DNA of 64,000 nucleotides. Source: Haliotis asinina. Taxonomy: Eukaryota > Mollusca > Gastropoda > Lepetellida > Haliotidae. The stretch spans positions 57,831,673 through 57,895,672 of the forward strand of contig NC_090288.1 in NCBI RefSeq assembly GCF_037392515.1, read 5' to 3'. A program made the position numbers and the translations under genes. The notes beneath the pieces were generated by a model. The model was not told the DNA's origin. It did not search any database and was given only the letters and a program-made list of their open reading frames with translations. Of the stretch, positions 13,001-23,700 are shown piece after piece (positions within the stretch are counted from its first letter, which is position 1; every line of letters begins with the position of its first letter).

Positions 13001-13412
13001 ATCTATCAACAACTTGTATGCTTGGCCCAAGCTAACGTTTTAGATGCTACCATAAAGATTAATATAGAAACAAAATTGTGTCCTTTACCTTGTGCTCTTT
13101 GTGCAGGAATGGGTAAACTATTTTTTGTGACTTGGTAATTCAGTGTTATGTTGAGGTTTAGAGCTGATTTGGAATCATTCAACGCTATTTGATCAGGTAC
13201 AATGGATTACACATGGAACATTTTATAAAGAGATACCAACACTGCTACATGGTAATGGTTTTATTTGTTCCAGGAAAATCGCCCCTCAACACAAGCTGGT
13301 TGTTTTGGACAAAAACATTGGTCATTTTCCACAATGGGAAGACCCAGAAACTACCGGGCAAAGTTATGTAGAGTTTATTAAGGGGCTTAGGTCCGGCAAG
13401 TCTAAACAGTGA
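4047..13412 (+). CDS. MEST: MEST-like alpha/beta hydrolase, copy A (11 exons, 329 aa)
   Basis: Coding exons: 4047-4200, 4494-4567, 6052-6129, 6423-6553, 7701-7762, 9686-9726, 10584-10654, 11428-11523, 12348-12427, 12761-12824 and 13274-13412. All have GT/AG borders and agreeing phases. The N-terminus is a membrane anchor (about residues 6-22) followed by PPPPLSDRLSSWKRRGKV, matching the MEST N-terminus. HGFPTFSYDW is the oxyanion-hole strand. LAHDMGD gives the nucleophile elbow with Asp (D134) in the nucleophile position, as in epoxide hydrolases and dehalogenases and in MEST (HDYGD). YGPADPVNP probably carries the acid (D271). GHFPQWEDP carries the catalytic His (H301). Human MEST is about 335 aa, so the length fits. 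The AG acceptor at 4030-4031, 15 nt before the ATG, is shared with copy B and suggests a 5' UTR exon upstream. The physiological substrate of MEST is not firmly established. Whether this copy is expressed is unknown. Confidence 0.9.
6198..6270 (-). repeat. truncated SINE family A tail in MEST-A intron 3
   Basis: ATGAGTGAGTCAGTTTACGCCGC followed by GTCTGGGACAGACCGTCCAGTGATTAAC matches the tail half of family A with internal loss. Confidence 0.45.
6584..6690 (+). repeat. tandem duplicate of the 3' part of MEST-A exon 4
   Basis: This is a 113-bp-period copy of the last ~80 bases of exon 4 plus the first ~25 bases of its intron. It repeats ACACATCCTGGCACATGACA and the donor CCAGGTAAATATTACATCATC. 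It encodes the nucleophile-elbow peptide again but lacks a good splice acceptor, so it probably stays intronic. Copy B has the same duplication in two further copies. Confidence 0.85.
6958..7215. repeat. compound (CA)n/(CG)n/(TA)n simple repeat
   Basis: Runs of CA, CGCG, TATATA and CTCACTCAGACACG alternate here, with an imperfect ~80-bp unit (TCTCATCTCATGATACAAGACATCAA) repeated at 6943, 7028 and 7210. Confidence 0.85.
7225..7517 (+). repeat. SINE family A in MEST-A intron 4
   Basis: The head contains GGCGACTATGCTTGTCGTAA and GGATCGGGTGGTCTGACTCG. The tail contains GGAATATTGCTGAGTGCGAC and ends ATTCACTCATTCACTC. Confidence 0.8.
8168..8572 (+). repeat. 33-bp minisatellite with a five-unit higher-order repeat
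   Basis: About 12 units of GGGAAATAGGTCTCACTTAT plus AAAAAGTAAAACC lie in MEST-A intron 5. Diagnostic variants (ATATGTCTCTCTT; GGGAAGTAGG; CACATATAACAAG; GGCAAAAAGGTCTCG) recur in the same order twice. The array therefore expanded by copying a block of five units (~166 bp). Confidence 0.9.
9336..9470 (-). repeat. tRNA-derived SINE, family B
   Basis: From the tail side it reads GAGTGAGCAAGTGAG, CCAGCAATATCACGGCGG, GGACACCAGAAATGG, then GAATCGAATCCAGG. The last is the reverse complement of a tRNA B box. It ends in TTAACACCTAGACTATCCCTA, the reverse complement of an A-box region. Confidence 0.7.
9988..10253. repeat. 31-bp hairpin minisatellite in MEST-A intron 6
   Basis: About 8.5 units of CATATGTTGACAGTAAGGTT plus GCAACATATCC. 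Each unit contains the perfect inverted arms ATATGTTG and CAACATAT, so each can fold alone. Because 31 is not a multiple of three, the long open frames on the minus strand here are rotations of one repeat and not genes. Confidence 0.9.
10746..11105 (+). repeat. 51-bp minisatellite in MEST-A intron 7
   Basis: About seven imperfect units of GATTCCAGGTTTAGAATATT, TCCCCATCAACGTGTGCT and a TTGTACCATGG end. A unit of 17 codons keeps a frame open (WDSRFRIFPYQRVLVVP) but it lies within an intron. Confidence 0.85.
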
Positions 13413-15175
13413 AGGGTCAGTTCGTGTGGCATTTTGAAGTGATGTACATAAGGAAGAGAGTTTTATTGATGTCAACGTCTTTATTAAGATGACCACAATG
13501 TTTCGGAGTATATCTTTCCTCTTTCATAATACATGTAGTTCATGATTTATTTGACAGATATTGAAACGATTTCCAAATTCTTGCAACATATGTCAATGTG
13601 GATCTTTTAAAATGATTCATTATTGATATCTCTCTGTGTCAACATGTGGAATGGAAGGTCTTATTTTACAGAGATAAACATACAGCTCTTATGATCTCAT
13701 ATAATTCACCCTGTTCCTTAAGCCACTGGTAGCTCTTATTTGGTCGGCATTATTAGGTATTATTTTCAGATATGACTAACAATTCATGTGAAAGATATTT
13801 CATATTTAAAACATACAAAACACATTTAAAATATGTATAAATCCAAACACATCTTCTTTCACCCTGAGTGTTGACTCCCTGTAAAATCGTTTTAATAATT
13901 GAAATCATGGACTGGTTACTGTTCCACGATGGTTTTCAACCTCACTGCCATAGCCGTACATTTTCCTGTACAGGAATATATTGTAAGTGATTCTGTGGTG
14001 TGAGACTGACTGAACTTCCATTAACTAAGAAACCTCACTCACTCCAGCTTTCATTATTTCGCTGAATGACGTCACTGATGTTGTAATTTATTATTGTGCT
14101 TTGATGTTTAAATTAGTCCGTGACTTATCACTAGCATTTTTATAAGCGTTGGTTGTTTCATCAGAGCAGCAGAATGAAACGTTTGAGTATTGGTCAGACA
14201 GCTGTTGCCTCTGTTACTGAAAGTCATTAGACAATCGTTTTGAGTTTCACAAGTATGCAAATTAGTGAACGAATGGATTACGTCTTGTTTGAAAATGGAG
14301 ATATATTGTGAAATGGTGCTGAATCATTGTATAGATGCGTAGTTGCTGAGTGATGAGTGTTTTATTTGCTCAGGGGAAGGGCTCTGCTTTCGTTTTCCTG
14401 TTGATTCATACATATTTACTGGTATCTTCAGTACCACTTTGTGATCATCCATTTGTTATGGTTACGAATGATGACAATCGTTGACTGGAGATAAGAGTGT
14501 GTTGCCCTGAACTTTGTTATCTCAGATAATTACATTTTTAAATTGTGTTTAATGAATTTCATGCTATCCAGTTTGTTATTTGTAACGAGTTGATTCATTT
14601 GGGTGTGATCCCCTACAAGTGTGATATATTAATGTTTGCTCCTTTATTTTATCATAGGATATATACAATGATCATATTTTGTTGTTGACATATTCACGAA
14701 TAGATTGTTCAAAGATTGAACATATTATTTGTTCTTGTTTTTGGTGTGTGTTCTTACTGTGCTGATTCAATACAGAAAATACATTAGACCAGATATAAAC
14801 GTTTTGGGTTTATAAACAAGCAAAAGCACTGCACTGAGTCAGTGAGTGGGTGAGTGAGTGAGTTAGGATTTATAGTCACATCGGCAATACTTCAGAAATA
14901 TCGTGACTTAAAGAGTTATGTTATAAATTGGTAATAAATGGAATTAAATTACCACTAGAGTAAAATAACTAGATTATCAAAGATAGAAACGCAAAACCAG
15001 TAATCAAACCTGAAACATGTTAACTATAGAGGACAACACAATATAAAAGCAGGCTATATATTGCCAACAGCTGAAAGTTAACCACCATACTATAAGCACC
15101 ATGGATATTTACACAGCAGTTCAAAGAAGGTATAAATGCTGCAGGACAGAAGGAAGTCCTCCAAATCTCTAACCA
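13413..15175. other. MEST-A 3' flank, no further gene seen
   Basis: AT-rich sequence with the likely 3' UTR of copy A just after the stop. A diverged SINE tail (GTGAGTGAGTGAGTTAGG... CGGCAATACTTCAG) lies at 14,838-14,905. Confidence 0.5.
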
Positions 15176-15229
15176 ACTTCCCTTCAAGGAAAAGGGCAAA
15201 GTATACCCATCAAGAAACGCATCTTTCAA

Positions 15230-15790
15230 TTCTTGAACACTGAACTCACTGGCAATGTTCTGAAGTGGATCGCATCACAGCTACCAGAAAGATATCAACA
15301 AGCCTCTATTGATGGTCACAACGGAAAGTCGAGCTCAAGTACGGTGTACCCAGGGATCGGTTCTAGGGCCATTGCTCTTTAGGATCTACAATCCTCCCAT
15401 GTTTACATCGAGAGATAACACGAACTTGCCTTCCTTTTTAATGGCAGTTATACATGATCTTCCAGCTCCCCCTAAATACCTCACACAACTGTGCACTCTT
15501 AGTGTTGTTCAGCTGCATCAGCAACATTCGAACGGGGATGGGCGAAAACTGTATTTAAAGTTATCAGACGACAAACCAGAACTCTTGATTATGTACCCAC
15601 CATCAGCTGCATATAACCTGAACTGCATATAGACTTGCCGGCGACAGCATCACCATTCCCAGTTCAGATGCGAGAAATCTTGGTGAGCACTTTGACTCGA
15701 CTCCCAGCCTCGATAAGTTCATTAAAAGGCTTTCTCCCCGTTTGGCATTGCTTATACTGTCTACCATCAGTCATATTGAGAAAACATTTG
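15230..15790 (+). mobile_element. decayed non-LTR retrotransposon (LINE) reverse-transcriptase fragment
   Basis: In different frames the strand reads LTGNVLKWIASQLPERYQQA, then QVRCTQGSVLGPLLFRIYN, then LKLSDDKPELLIMYPPS and DARNLGEHFDSTPSLDKF. These are the ordered blocks of a CR1/Jockey-type reverse transcriptase ('LKW...YL..R.Q', 'GVPQGSVLGPLLF', 'LN.DKTE.L', 'ARNLGV.FD...S...'). The YADD block and both ends are missing. Several frame changes and stops show that it is an old dead copy. Confidence 0.75.
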
Positions 15791-15899
15791 TCATTCTGAT
15801 AACCTTCTTTGAGGCTTTTATCTATTAGTGTGGAAAGGCTGCAGATCATTTGGCAACTCATCAAAGCCTTTACAACCCTTCTGTGTTCCCATACAGACA

Positions 15900-17734
15900 C
15901 ATGTTAGTCACAAAATACTTTTATTATAAAAGCTGTATTTCTATTATGTGATATTAATGAAAAATGAAAATCGTTCAGTGAATGACCTGTATCTCTGTTG
16001 GAAGAGTGAGTGAGGTGTTTTTAGCAATATTCCAGCAATACCATGACAAAGGACATCACACTACACGTCACACAAGCCTGTTCAGTGGGTCATGGTTATC
16101 AAGAGGATATATTTTAGAAACAACAATTTTTACAACCAAATATATGGGTTTAACACTGGCAGTTCAAAGTCAAAGGTAGTAGACTACAAGAACAGTGTTT
16201 ATTGCAATAATGTGATGTTAATATACACCTCAATGCGATCTGGTCAGGGATATGTGAAACTGGTCAAATGTGTGACCAGCTAAAGAAATTATATCCACGA
16301 AAATATCCGACACTTAGCAGAGATGTGTCACGGGCAAGATGGGCAAGCAAAGAGTGAGCCGACAGACAACGGGAAGAGTACTGACAGACTGGCAGATCCA
16401 GACAACGTGATTAAACTTGCTGAAATCCTGTTGTACAGAGGGGAGAGACAAACCATGGGACAGGTATTTGGGACAACCACTTGTCTCCTTTGGACTGAAT
16501 GTTAAGCACCGGATGTGATGTAACAAGGATGAATTCATATAGAAGCCAACCTTGTATCTTTTCAAACCGCCATTACAGAGGTCAAATAGTCTAATGCGTT
16601 TTGAGGATCGGGTGGTATTACACAACTTCTTTAAGTGCTCAAGTAATATTTGCAATAAATTGAACTACGCGGGAATTTTGGTTGCAATGAAGTGTAATGT
16701 TATAACACCAAACACAAACGCAAAATCCGGTTTGTAGCAATTTTGTTACAATATTAACATGATGTCCTGAGTCATAATTAAAGAGGACTTAATCCATTCT
16801 TTATGACGTAGTTCAAACTAGACTTCTGGAGCTTATAGTCTATATTATCAGATAAACTATATATCACACAGTTATACAGAGAATAGATGACAAAAAGATA
16901 TATATTGCCCTAGGGCTTCGTATGAAAAATTCGAAAAATGTTTTCGCCCTCGTAATAAACACACATATTTCCCGCTTCTGACCTATGCAAGAGGGTATAT
17001 ACCTTCCTCGGAGTCAAAAGAAATACGGTTGATATTTTATTACATGGTCTCTGTTTTTAAGCAACAGTTGATATCATTTTGACGCAAAACACTCTATGAA
17101 TGAGAATCATACATTTCTTTTAGTTGCTGTTGTGCTTATAGTAATACATCGTGTCTCAAAATACCACTTTACACTAACAAGTAATGTTGATTCATTTTAT
17201 ATTAATATTCTCAGATTCCGTTTTATCATTCAATTTGCATACACCCAGCTAATGGAGCCGGAAGTGGGGCAAAGATCACTCGGCGAGATGGGTTCAAAGG
17301 TCTATAAACACGACTGGATGAGAGGGGATATTGCTTGTGTGTCATTTCATTTGTGATCAACGAAACACACAATTAGATACCACCAACCTGTTCTGTTATC
17401 AACAATCGATATTATCGTAAACACTGTTCGAGTCTGCTCGGTCAGTGCAACCTACGACAACTTCACAGTTTCCATTTGGTAGTAGAACTAACCGGCATGT
17501 CACGTGTTGAAGATTTATCTCAGGACAGGGACGCATCTTACTACTACGTCTCTGTAAACTGTCAGTTGTGTCACTTACAGACAATATTTGATAGTGTCCA
17601 TGGTACTAGCTAAGATACGTGTTCATGTTAGTGAACGCTGCTATGTGTCTCAGCTACGTATTACTGACCAGGACCTTCTGAGGCGCCAGGTACTTTAGCA
17701 GTTAACTTTCCATAATTCACTGTGTCTGTTGCAG
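15900..17734. other. MEST-A/MEST-B intergenic region
   Basis: No gene with recognisable motifs. A SINE B tail fragment (GAGTGAGTGAGGTGTTTTTAGC) lies near 16,000-16,060. A short open stretch at 16,323-16,460 ends in ACAG|GTATTT and could be an exon, but nothing supports it beyond that. The last part, before 17,735, should hold the promoter and 5' UTR of copy B. Confidence 0.4.
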
Positions 17735-17749
17735 CAGGAGCTGTGAACG

Positions 17750-20700
17750 ATGGTGTCGGTGTCTCAAGTTGCTGTGGTGGTGCTGGGTGTGGCCATTGCT
17801 GGGTTTCTCCTCTACCCTCCCCCTCCCTTGTCTCAAAGGTTGTTGTCATGGAAACAGAGAGGCAAAGTTTACCCATATAATGACGTGGAGGTATTCTATG
17901 TTGGTAATGATGTTATGATATTACAATTAACGATACAATAAAACTATCCTGGAATCTTGTTATCTCTGCCATTAGATACAGGGTATCTATGTGTAGCGGC
18001 CACAAAATTTCCGAGTCCCATACTGGGATTCGAACGATAGACCTTCTGATCTGAAGTTGGACGCCTTGTCCACATGACCAAAGACCCCGTCAGCAAGCTG
18101 ACAAGGTAAGGATGACATCTTTGGGATGACTTCACGCCCGGCTACATATGTACAGTATGTTACCATTTAGATGAGATACTTGTGTAGCCAGGTGGTTTGT
18201 GCATGTGCTCATCATGGTGATGATATATTACTGATATATTGGTGTTATCTCTACCACACTTTGTTGTGGAAACACTCTAACTAGACCCTTCACTGGCAGC
18301 CTCATGTATGTCCCGAGGTATCTACCACAATTTGTCCTGGAAACACTCTAACTAGACCCCTCACGGGCAGCCTCATGTATGTCCCAAGGTATCTACGACA
18401 CTTTGTCCTGGAAACACTCTAACTAGACCCCTCACGGGCAGCCTCATGTATGTCCCAAGGTATCTACGACACTTTGTCCTGGAAACACTCTAACTAGACC
18501 CCTCACGGGCAGCCTCATGTATGTCCCAAGGTATCTACAGCAGTGTGTGAAACAGCCATTGGCCTGCCAGCCTGCTAGCCCAAAGCTAATAAAAATCCAG
18601 CCGGGCCAGTAAATCTCCTCGGTCACTGGCCTGACTGGCAAGTGAATTTTCATGAGGCCATTTTGTAAATATATCACTCTCTTTGGTTTGTAAAGTTATA
18701 ATATTCTTTTACTCCTGTAACTCCCATGATGAAGTTAGCAGTCCTCCTGTTTTAGTCCAAGTGTGTAGAATGTAGACATTCTGTTTTCCTCCCCAGATGA
18801 GGCAGGTAGTGGAACAGGGACTGTGGTCTGTCTCCATGGTTTCCCAACTTCCAGCTACGACTGGATCAAGGTAAACGAATATACTCAAGAAACAAGTGTA
18901 GTGAAAAATCTGCTTTTTGATCGTAGGTTGGGAGTTTAAGAAATGTCAAAAACACATTTGGGGAGACACTGTTGTAAGTTGGTCTTGTTGGAAAGTAGTA
19001 AGTAGTACTGGTGAAATGAGATCAGCATGTTTGTTGTGAAATGATGGTGAAATTACTATAGTGTGTTTATAGTCTTCACATCATCCTAAACATTCATGAT
19101 ACATGTCTCCTGTGTGCTGAAATAAATCTGATATGACAATCAGTTCAAATCAGCGTAGTTTACTGTCTGGTAGTAGTGGGTTTTCTCTCTTGCTGTTCGT
19201 ACAGACACAACCTTCTTCATTCTCCTGACCTGAGAAGGTCTTGGGTAAAATACATGTAGGTCTTCAGCAACCCATGCTTGCCGTAACAGGTGACTAGGCT
19301 TGTTGTAAGTGGTGACTAACAAGATTGGATGATTAGACTTGCTGACACTGGAGATTTGTCATTGGTTCTCAATTGTGCAGATCAATACTCATGCTGTTGA
19401 TCACTTGATTGTCTTGTCCAGACTCGATTATGTACAGACTGCCATATAGCTGGAACATTGCTGAGTACTCACTCACTCACTCGCTTACTCTTCCTTCTCT
19501 TCAAGGGGTGGTGGGGTAGTCTTGTGGTTAAAGCATTGGCTTGTCTTGCTGAACACCAGGGTTTGATTCCTCACATGGCTACAATGTGTAAAGCCCATTT
19601 CTTGTGCTGCACACTTTTGTATCAGGATTAGCATACAATATATGAACTACTCCCACTTCTGTAAATCTGCTTTCAGATTATGCCCTACTTGAAGAATCAG
19701 TTTGCCCGTATTGTGCTGGTGGACTTCGTCGGTATGGGCTTCAGTGACAAACCTGTGAGTCAAGGCAGTTTGGTGTTGACAAAATGTTTGGCCAGAAATT
19801 GTATAGAAGTGGCCTCTGAAAATACGTTAGAAAGGTTTCTGCTTCCAGATAAGGTGGTAGTGAATGGAAAAAGTTCTTTTGGGCCAAACCATCATGGAAC
19901 ATAATTTCTTTTGATTTGATCTAGAGATTTGTATTTGTATTATTTCTCATTTTATGGACAGTGATGATAAGTTTTTAAGTGCTTATTCACTTCAACCAAT
20001 TTAAAAACAGAAGTGACAAGTAAATATTCATCATTCTTATAGCTTGTTGTTTGGTTGGGTGGTCTCATGAACCAGAGCAATGTGTGAAGCCTGTTTCTAG
20101 AGCCTCTGCTGTGGTATGACTGGAATATTGTTAAAAGCAGCATAAAACTAAAACTCACACATGTACGAACCAACTGAAAAATGGCCTAACGAGACTCGCA
20201 ATATAATGTTGCTAATAGCGCAGTGAAACTTGTGTAGTCAAGTACTGATGTTACTATTACTAAATGAACATCTGCTTATCGCAGATGCAAATTTCAAGTC
20301 ATGATGATAACCCTCAGTTACCCTAATGGGTGATATGACTGGCCCATGTGTCTTTTCACAGGAAGACTACAATTATTCTGTATTTGACCAAGCAGACATG
20401 ATAGAAAACCTGGCAGAGTCCCTGTCAATATCCTCCACCCATCTCCTAGCTCATGACATGGGAGACACAGTAGCACTGGAGCTTGTTGCCAGGTAAATAT
20501 TATATCATCACCACCATGTGTCATGGCAGACTCTCTGTCAATATCCTCCACCCATCTCCTAGCTCATGACATGGGAGACACAGTAGCACTTTAGCTTGTT
20601 GCCAAGTACATATTACATCATCACCATCACTGTGTCCTGGCAGACTCTCTGTCAATACCCTCCACACACATCCTGACACATGACATGGGAGACACACTAG

Positions 20701-23700
20701 CACTGGAGATTGTTGCCAGGTAAATATTACATCATCACCACCACTGTGTCCTGGATTGTCTGGTCCGGACTCAATTATTTACAGAAAGCTGCCATATGGT
20801 TGGAATGTTGCCGAGTGTGGCGTAAAACTAAGCTCACTGTGGAAATTCAGAAGGTTTGGGGTTCATAAAAAATAATCCAGTGCCCTGACCACAGCTCAGA
20901 AATATTATCTCAGCTTAACGACTTTTAAGATGAAAACTTGTGCATTGATGGTGTTATTGAGGGACAGCTAGGTTATCTGAAACAATTTTTCTGTTTTCAT
21001 TTATATGTAGAACAATTTTCTCCAAAGTGTTTGAGATATTAGGCATTGATGAATTTGTCTTACATGTGTCAGTGTGTTTTCCTGTTTCTTCAGATTCAAG
21101 GAGAGGTCAAAGAACACAGGTCTGGTCCTGACATCTCTGTGTCTGCTCAATGGTGGTAAGAGGGATGTGGCAGGGTCAACAATGTTGGGTTCTTAAGTGT
21201 CAGTGTTGAGTAACATCCTTCAACCAATTTAGAAACTGAAGTGACAAGTAAATATTCATCATTCTTATAGCTTGTTGTTTGGTTGGTTGGTCTCATGAAC
21301 CAGAGCAATGTGTGAAGCCTGTTTCTAGAGCCTCTGCTGTGGTGTTACTGGAATATTGTTAAAAGGGCTGGGCGGGTTACGCTTAGGTAACATGCATTTG
21401 CTTGTGACAGAAATTTCGGAAATATGATTTCACCTCATAGTTATCTCATACTGTTGTATTTTTGTTTGTGAGCTCCTGTAGAGTCTCAGTTGCTTATCAT
21501 CTATGTGTATTGTATTTGTGCTGTTGATCCCTGTCTGTCACACTGACATGTGAATGTAACTCATATTGTTGTTATTTTTGTTTGCGAGCACCTGTAGTGT
21601 CTCAGTTGTTTATCATCTATGTGTATTGTATTTGTGCTGTTGATCCCTGTCTGTCACACTGACATGTGAATGTAACTCATATTGTTGTTATTTTTGTTTG
21701 CGAGCACCTGTAGTGTCTCAGTTGCTTATCATCTATGTGTATTGTATTTGTGCTGTTGATCCCTGTCTGTCACACTGACATGTGAATGTAACTCATATTG
21801 TTGTTATTTTTGTTTGCGAGCACCTGTAGTGTCTCAGTTGTTTATCATCTATGTGTATTGTATTTGTGCTGTTGATCCCTGTCTGTCACACTGACATGTG
21901 AATGCAACTCATATTGTTGTTATTTTTGTTCGCGAGCACCTGTAGTGTCTCAGTTGTTTATCATCTATGTGTATTGTATTTGTGCTGTTGATCCCTGTCT
22001 GTCACACTGACAACAGTGACATGTGAACATGTTGTTGACAGTTCATCTGAATATCAACATGTTATGCTTTAGGACTCTTCCCAGGGAAATATTATCCAAG
22101 ATTGCTGCAAAAGGTTTGTATGTGGCAGCTGACTTAGCTCTAAAATCTAAAATAATGCACATCTCGGTGATGAGGTTGAAATACTGTGCAAGGATGGCAT
22201 GATATAGTACGTATCTCACTAACACGATCATGATACCGTACCTGTCACCGTATAGACATTATAATGCAATGGTACAAACATTCCTGGATTTTGGTACGGC
22301 CAGAGACCCTATACAGTTCTGGTCTCTGGTATACAGTTTTGGTCTCTGGTACAACCCAATTTCACCTTACCTGACATTTCCAACTTGGGAAATTTGACAA
22401 CCCAAGAAATGTGAGAGAGAGAGAGAGAGAGAGACAGGGTATGGAAAAATCAAGTAACATAAATGTCATATGTTGTTGATGAAGATGTTGTTGTTGATGA
22501 AGATGTTGTTGTTGATGATGATGTTCCTGTTGTTAGTAGCTGTAGTGAATGACTTATTTTATTTGTAGATTATGCTGATGCCAGTCCTTGGCAAGATTGC
22601 ATCAAGATTGATATTTTTCCAACTGTTCCGAACAAGGTAAGTTATTCAGTGTATGTTTTGTTTGTTCTGCTCTTGTCAGCAACATTACAGCAATGTCACA
22701 GCAACAGCAACAGCTAGTTATCCCTAAAACATGAAAAACTGTGTGATGAACTTATCATCATGTAGGTGCTCTTTATACATGAAACTTGCTATGGTTATTC
22801 CATGGGAAATCTGCATAGCAATGGGTCTGCATCAAACTATGCAGCCTGTTGGTCATGTACATCAGCAGGTCAGGTCAGGCCTCAATGCTTGAAACATTCA
22901 AAGCCCTAAGAATTCTTAACCGTGATCGTAACCGGTGTGTGAAGAATGGGCTTAGGACGTTTGTAGGGCTACAAACAATGTTTTGAGGATAAGGGGCATG
23001 TTTTGGTGACATGGTTGAATGTGACCAAATAGATGAATGTGCCATTAAACTACAGAGATATAATCATGATTCAATCATTTTAGGATTTAGGTATAAAGAG
23101 TTGGAATGTACAGTGAGACTGTTTGATTCACACTTTGGGGAATTTGTACTTCTTTTCCCCAAAGTGAAATAAAAACAGATTATTTAAGTATTGATTACCA
23201 CAAGGTATATTTTGATATCTAGGTTTGGAGAAGTTTTTGGTACCAGCAAGCCTTCGTATGGTGATTTTGAGGATTTCTATGCCGCCATCAGATACAGAGA
23301 TGGTAACACTGTTCTGCCAGGGTATGTAGTATCCATGGAAACCCAGTGATGCCAATCATGATAAACTACACAAATTATTAAAGGGATAATGAAAGATGCC
23401 AATCTATTCAAACATCCACAAAACATGTTCATCAATTTTGTGTGTACCTTTGAAAATATTCCAGTGAGGTATAGGAATGTTCTGTTTGGGTAGTATTTCA
23501 TATTCCAAGTCTGCTCCTCCCGACAGTTTTGCTTCAGTACAGGAACATTGTAAGATGGAGCGTAGATGTTAAACAGACAACTGACAGAGCCAAGGGAGAT
23601 AACTAAATATTGGTGTTTCAGGCTTCTGAACTATATAAAGGAGAGATCTGACAATGAAGACAGATGGGTGAACGGCACACTGAAAACATCACCCATTCCA

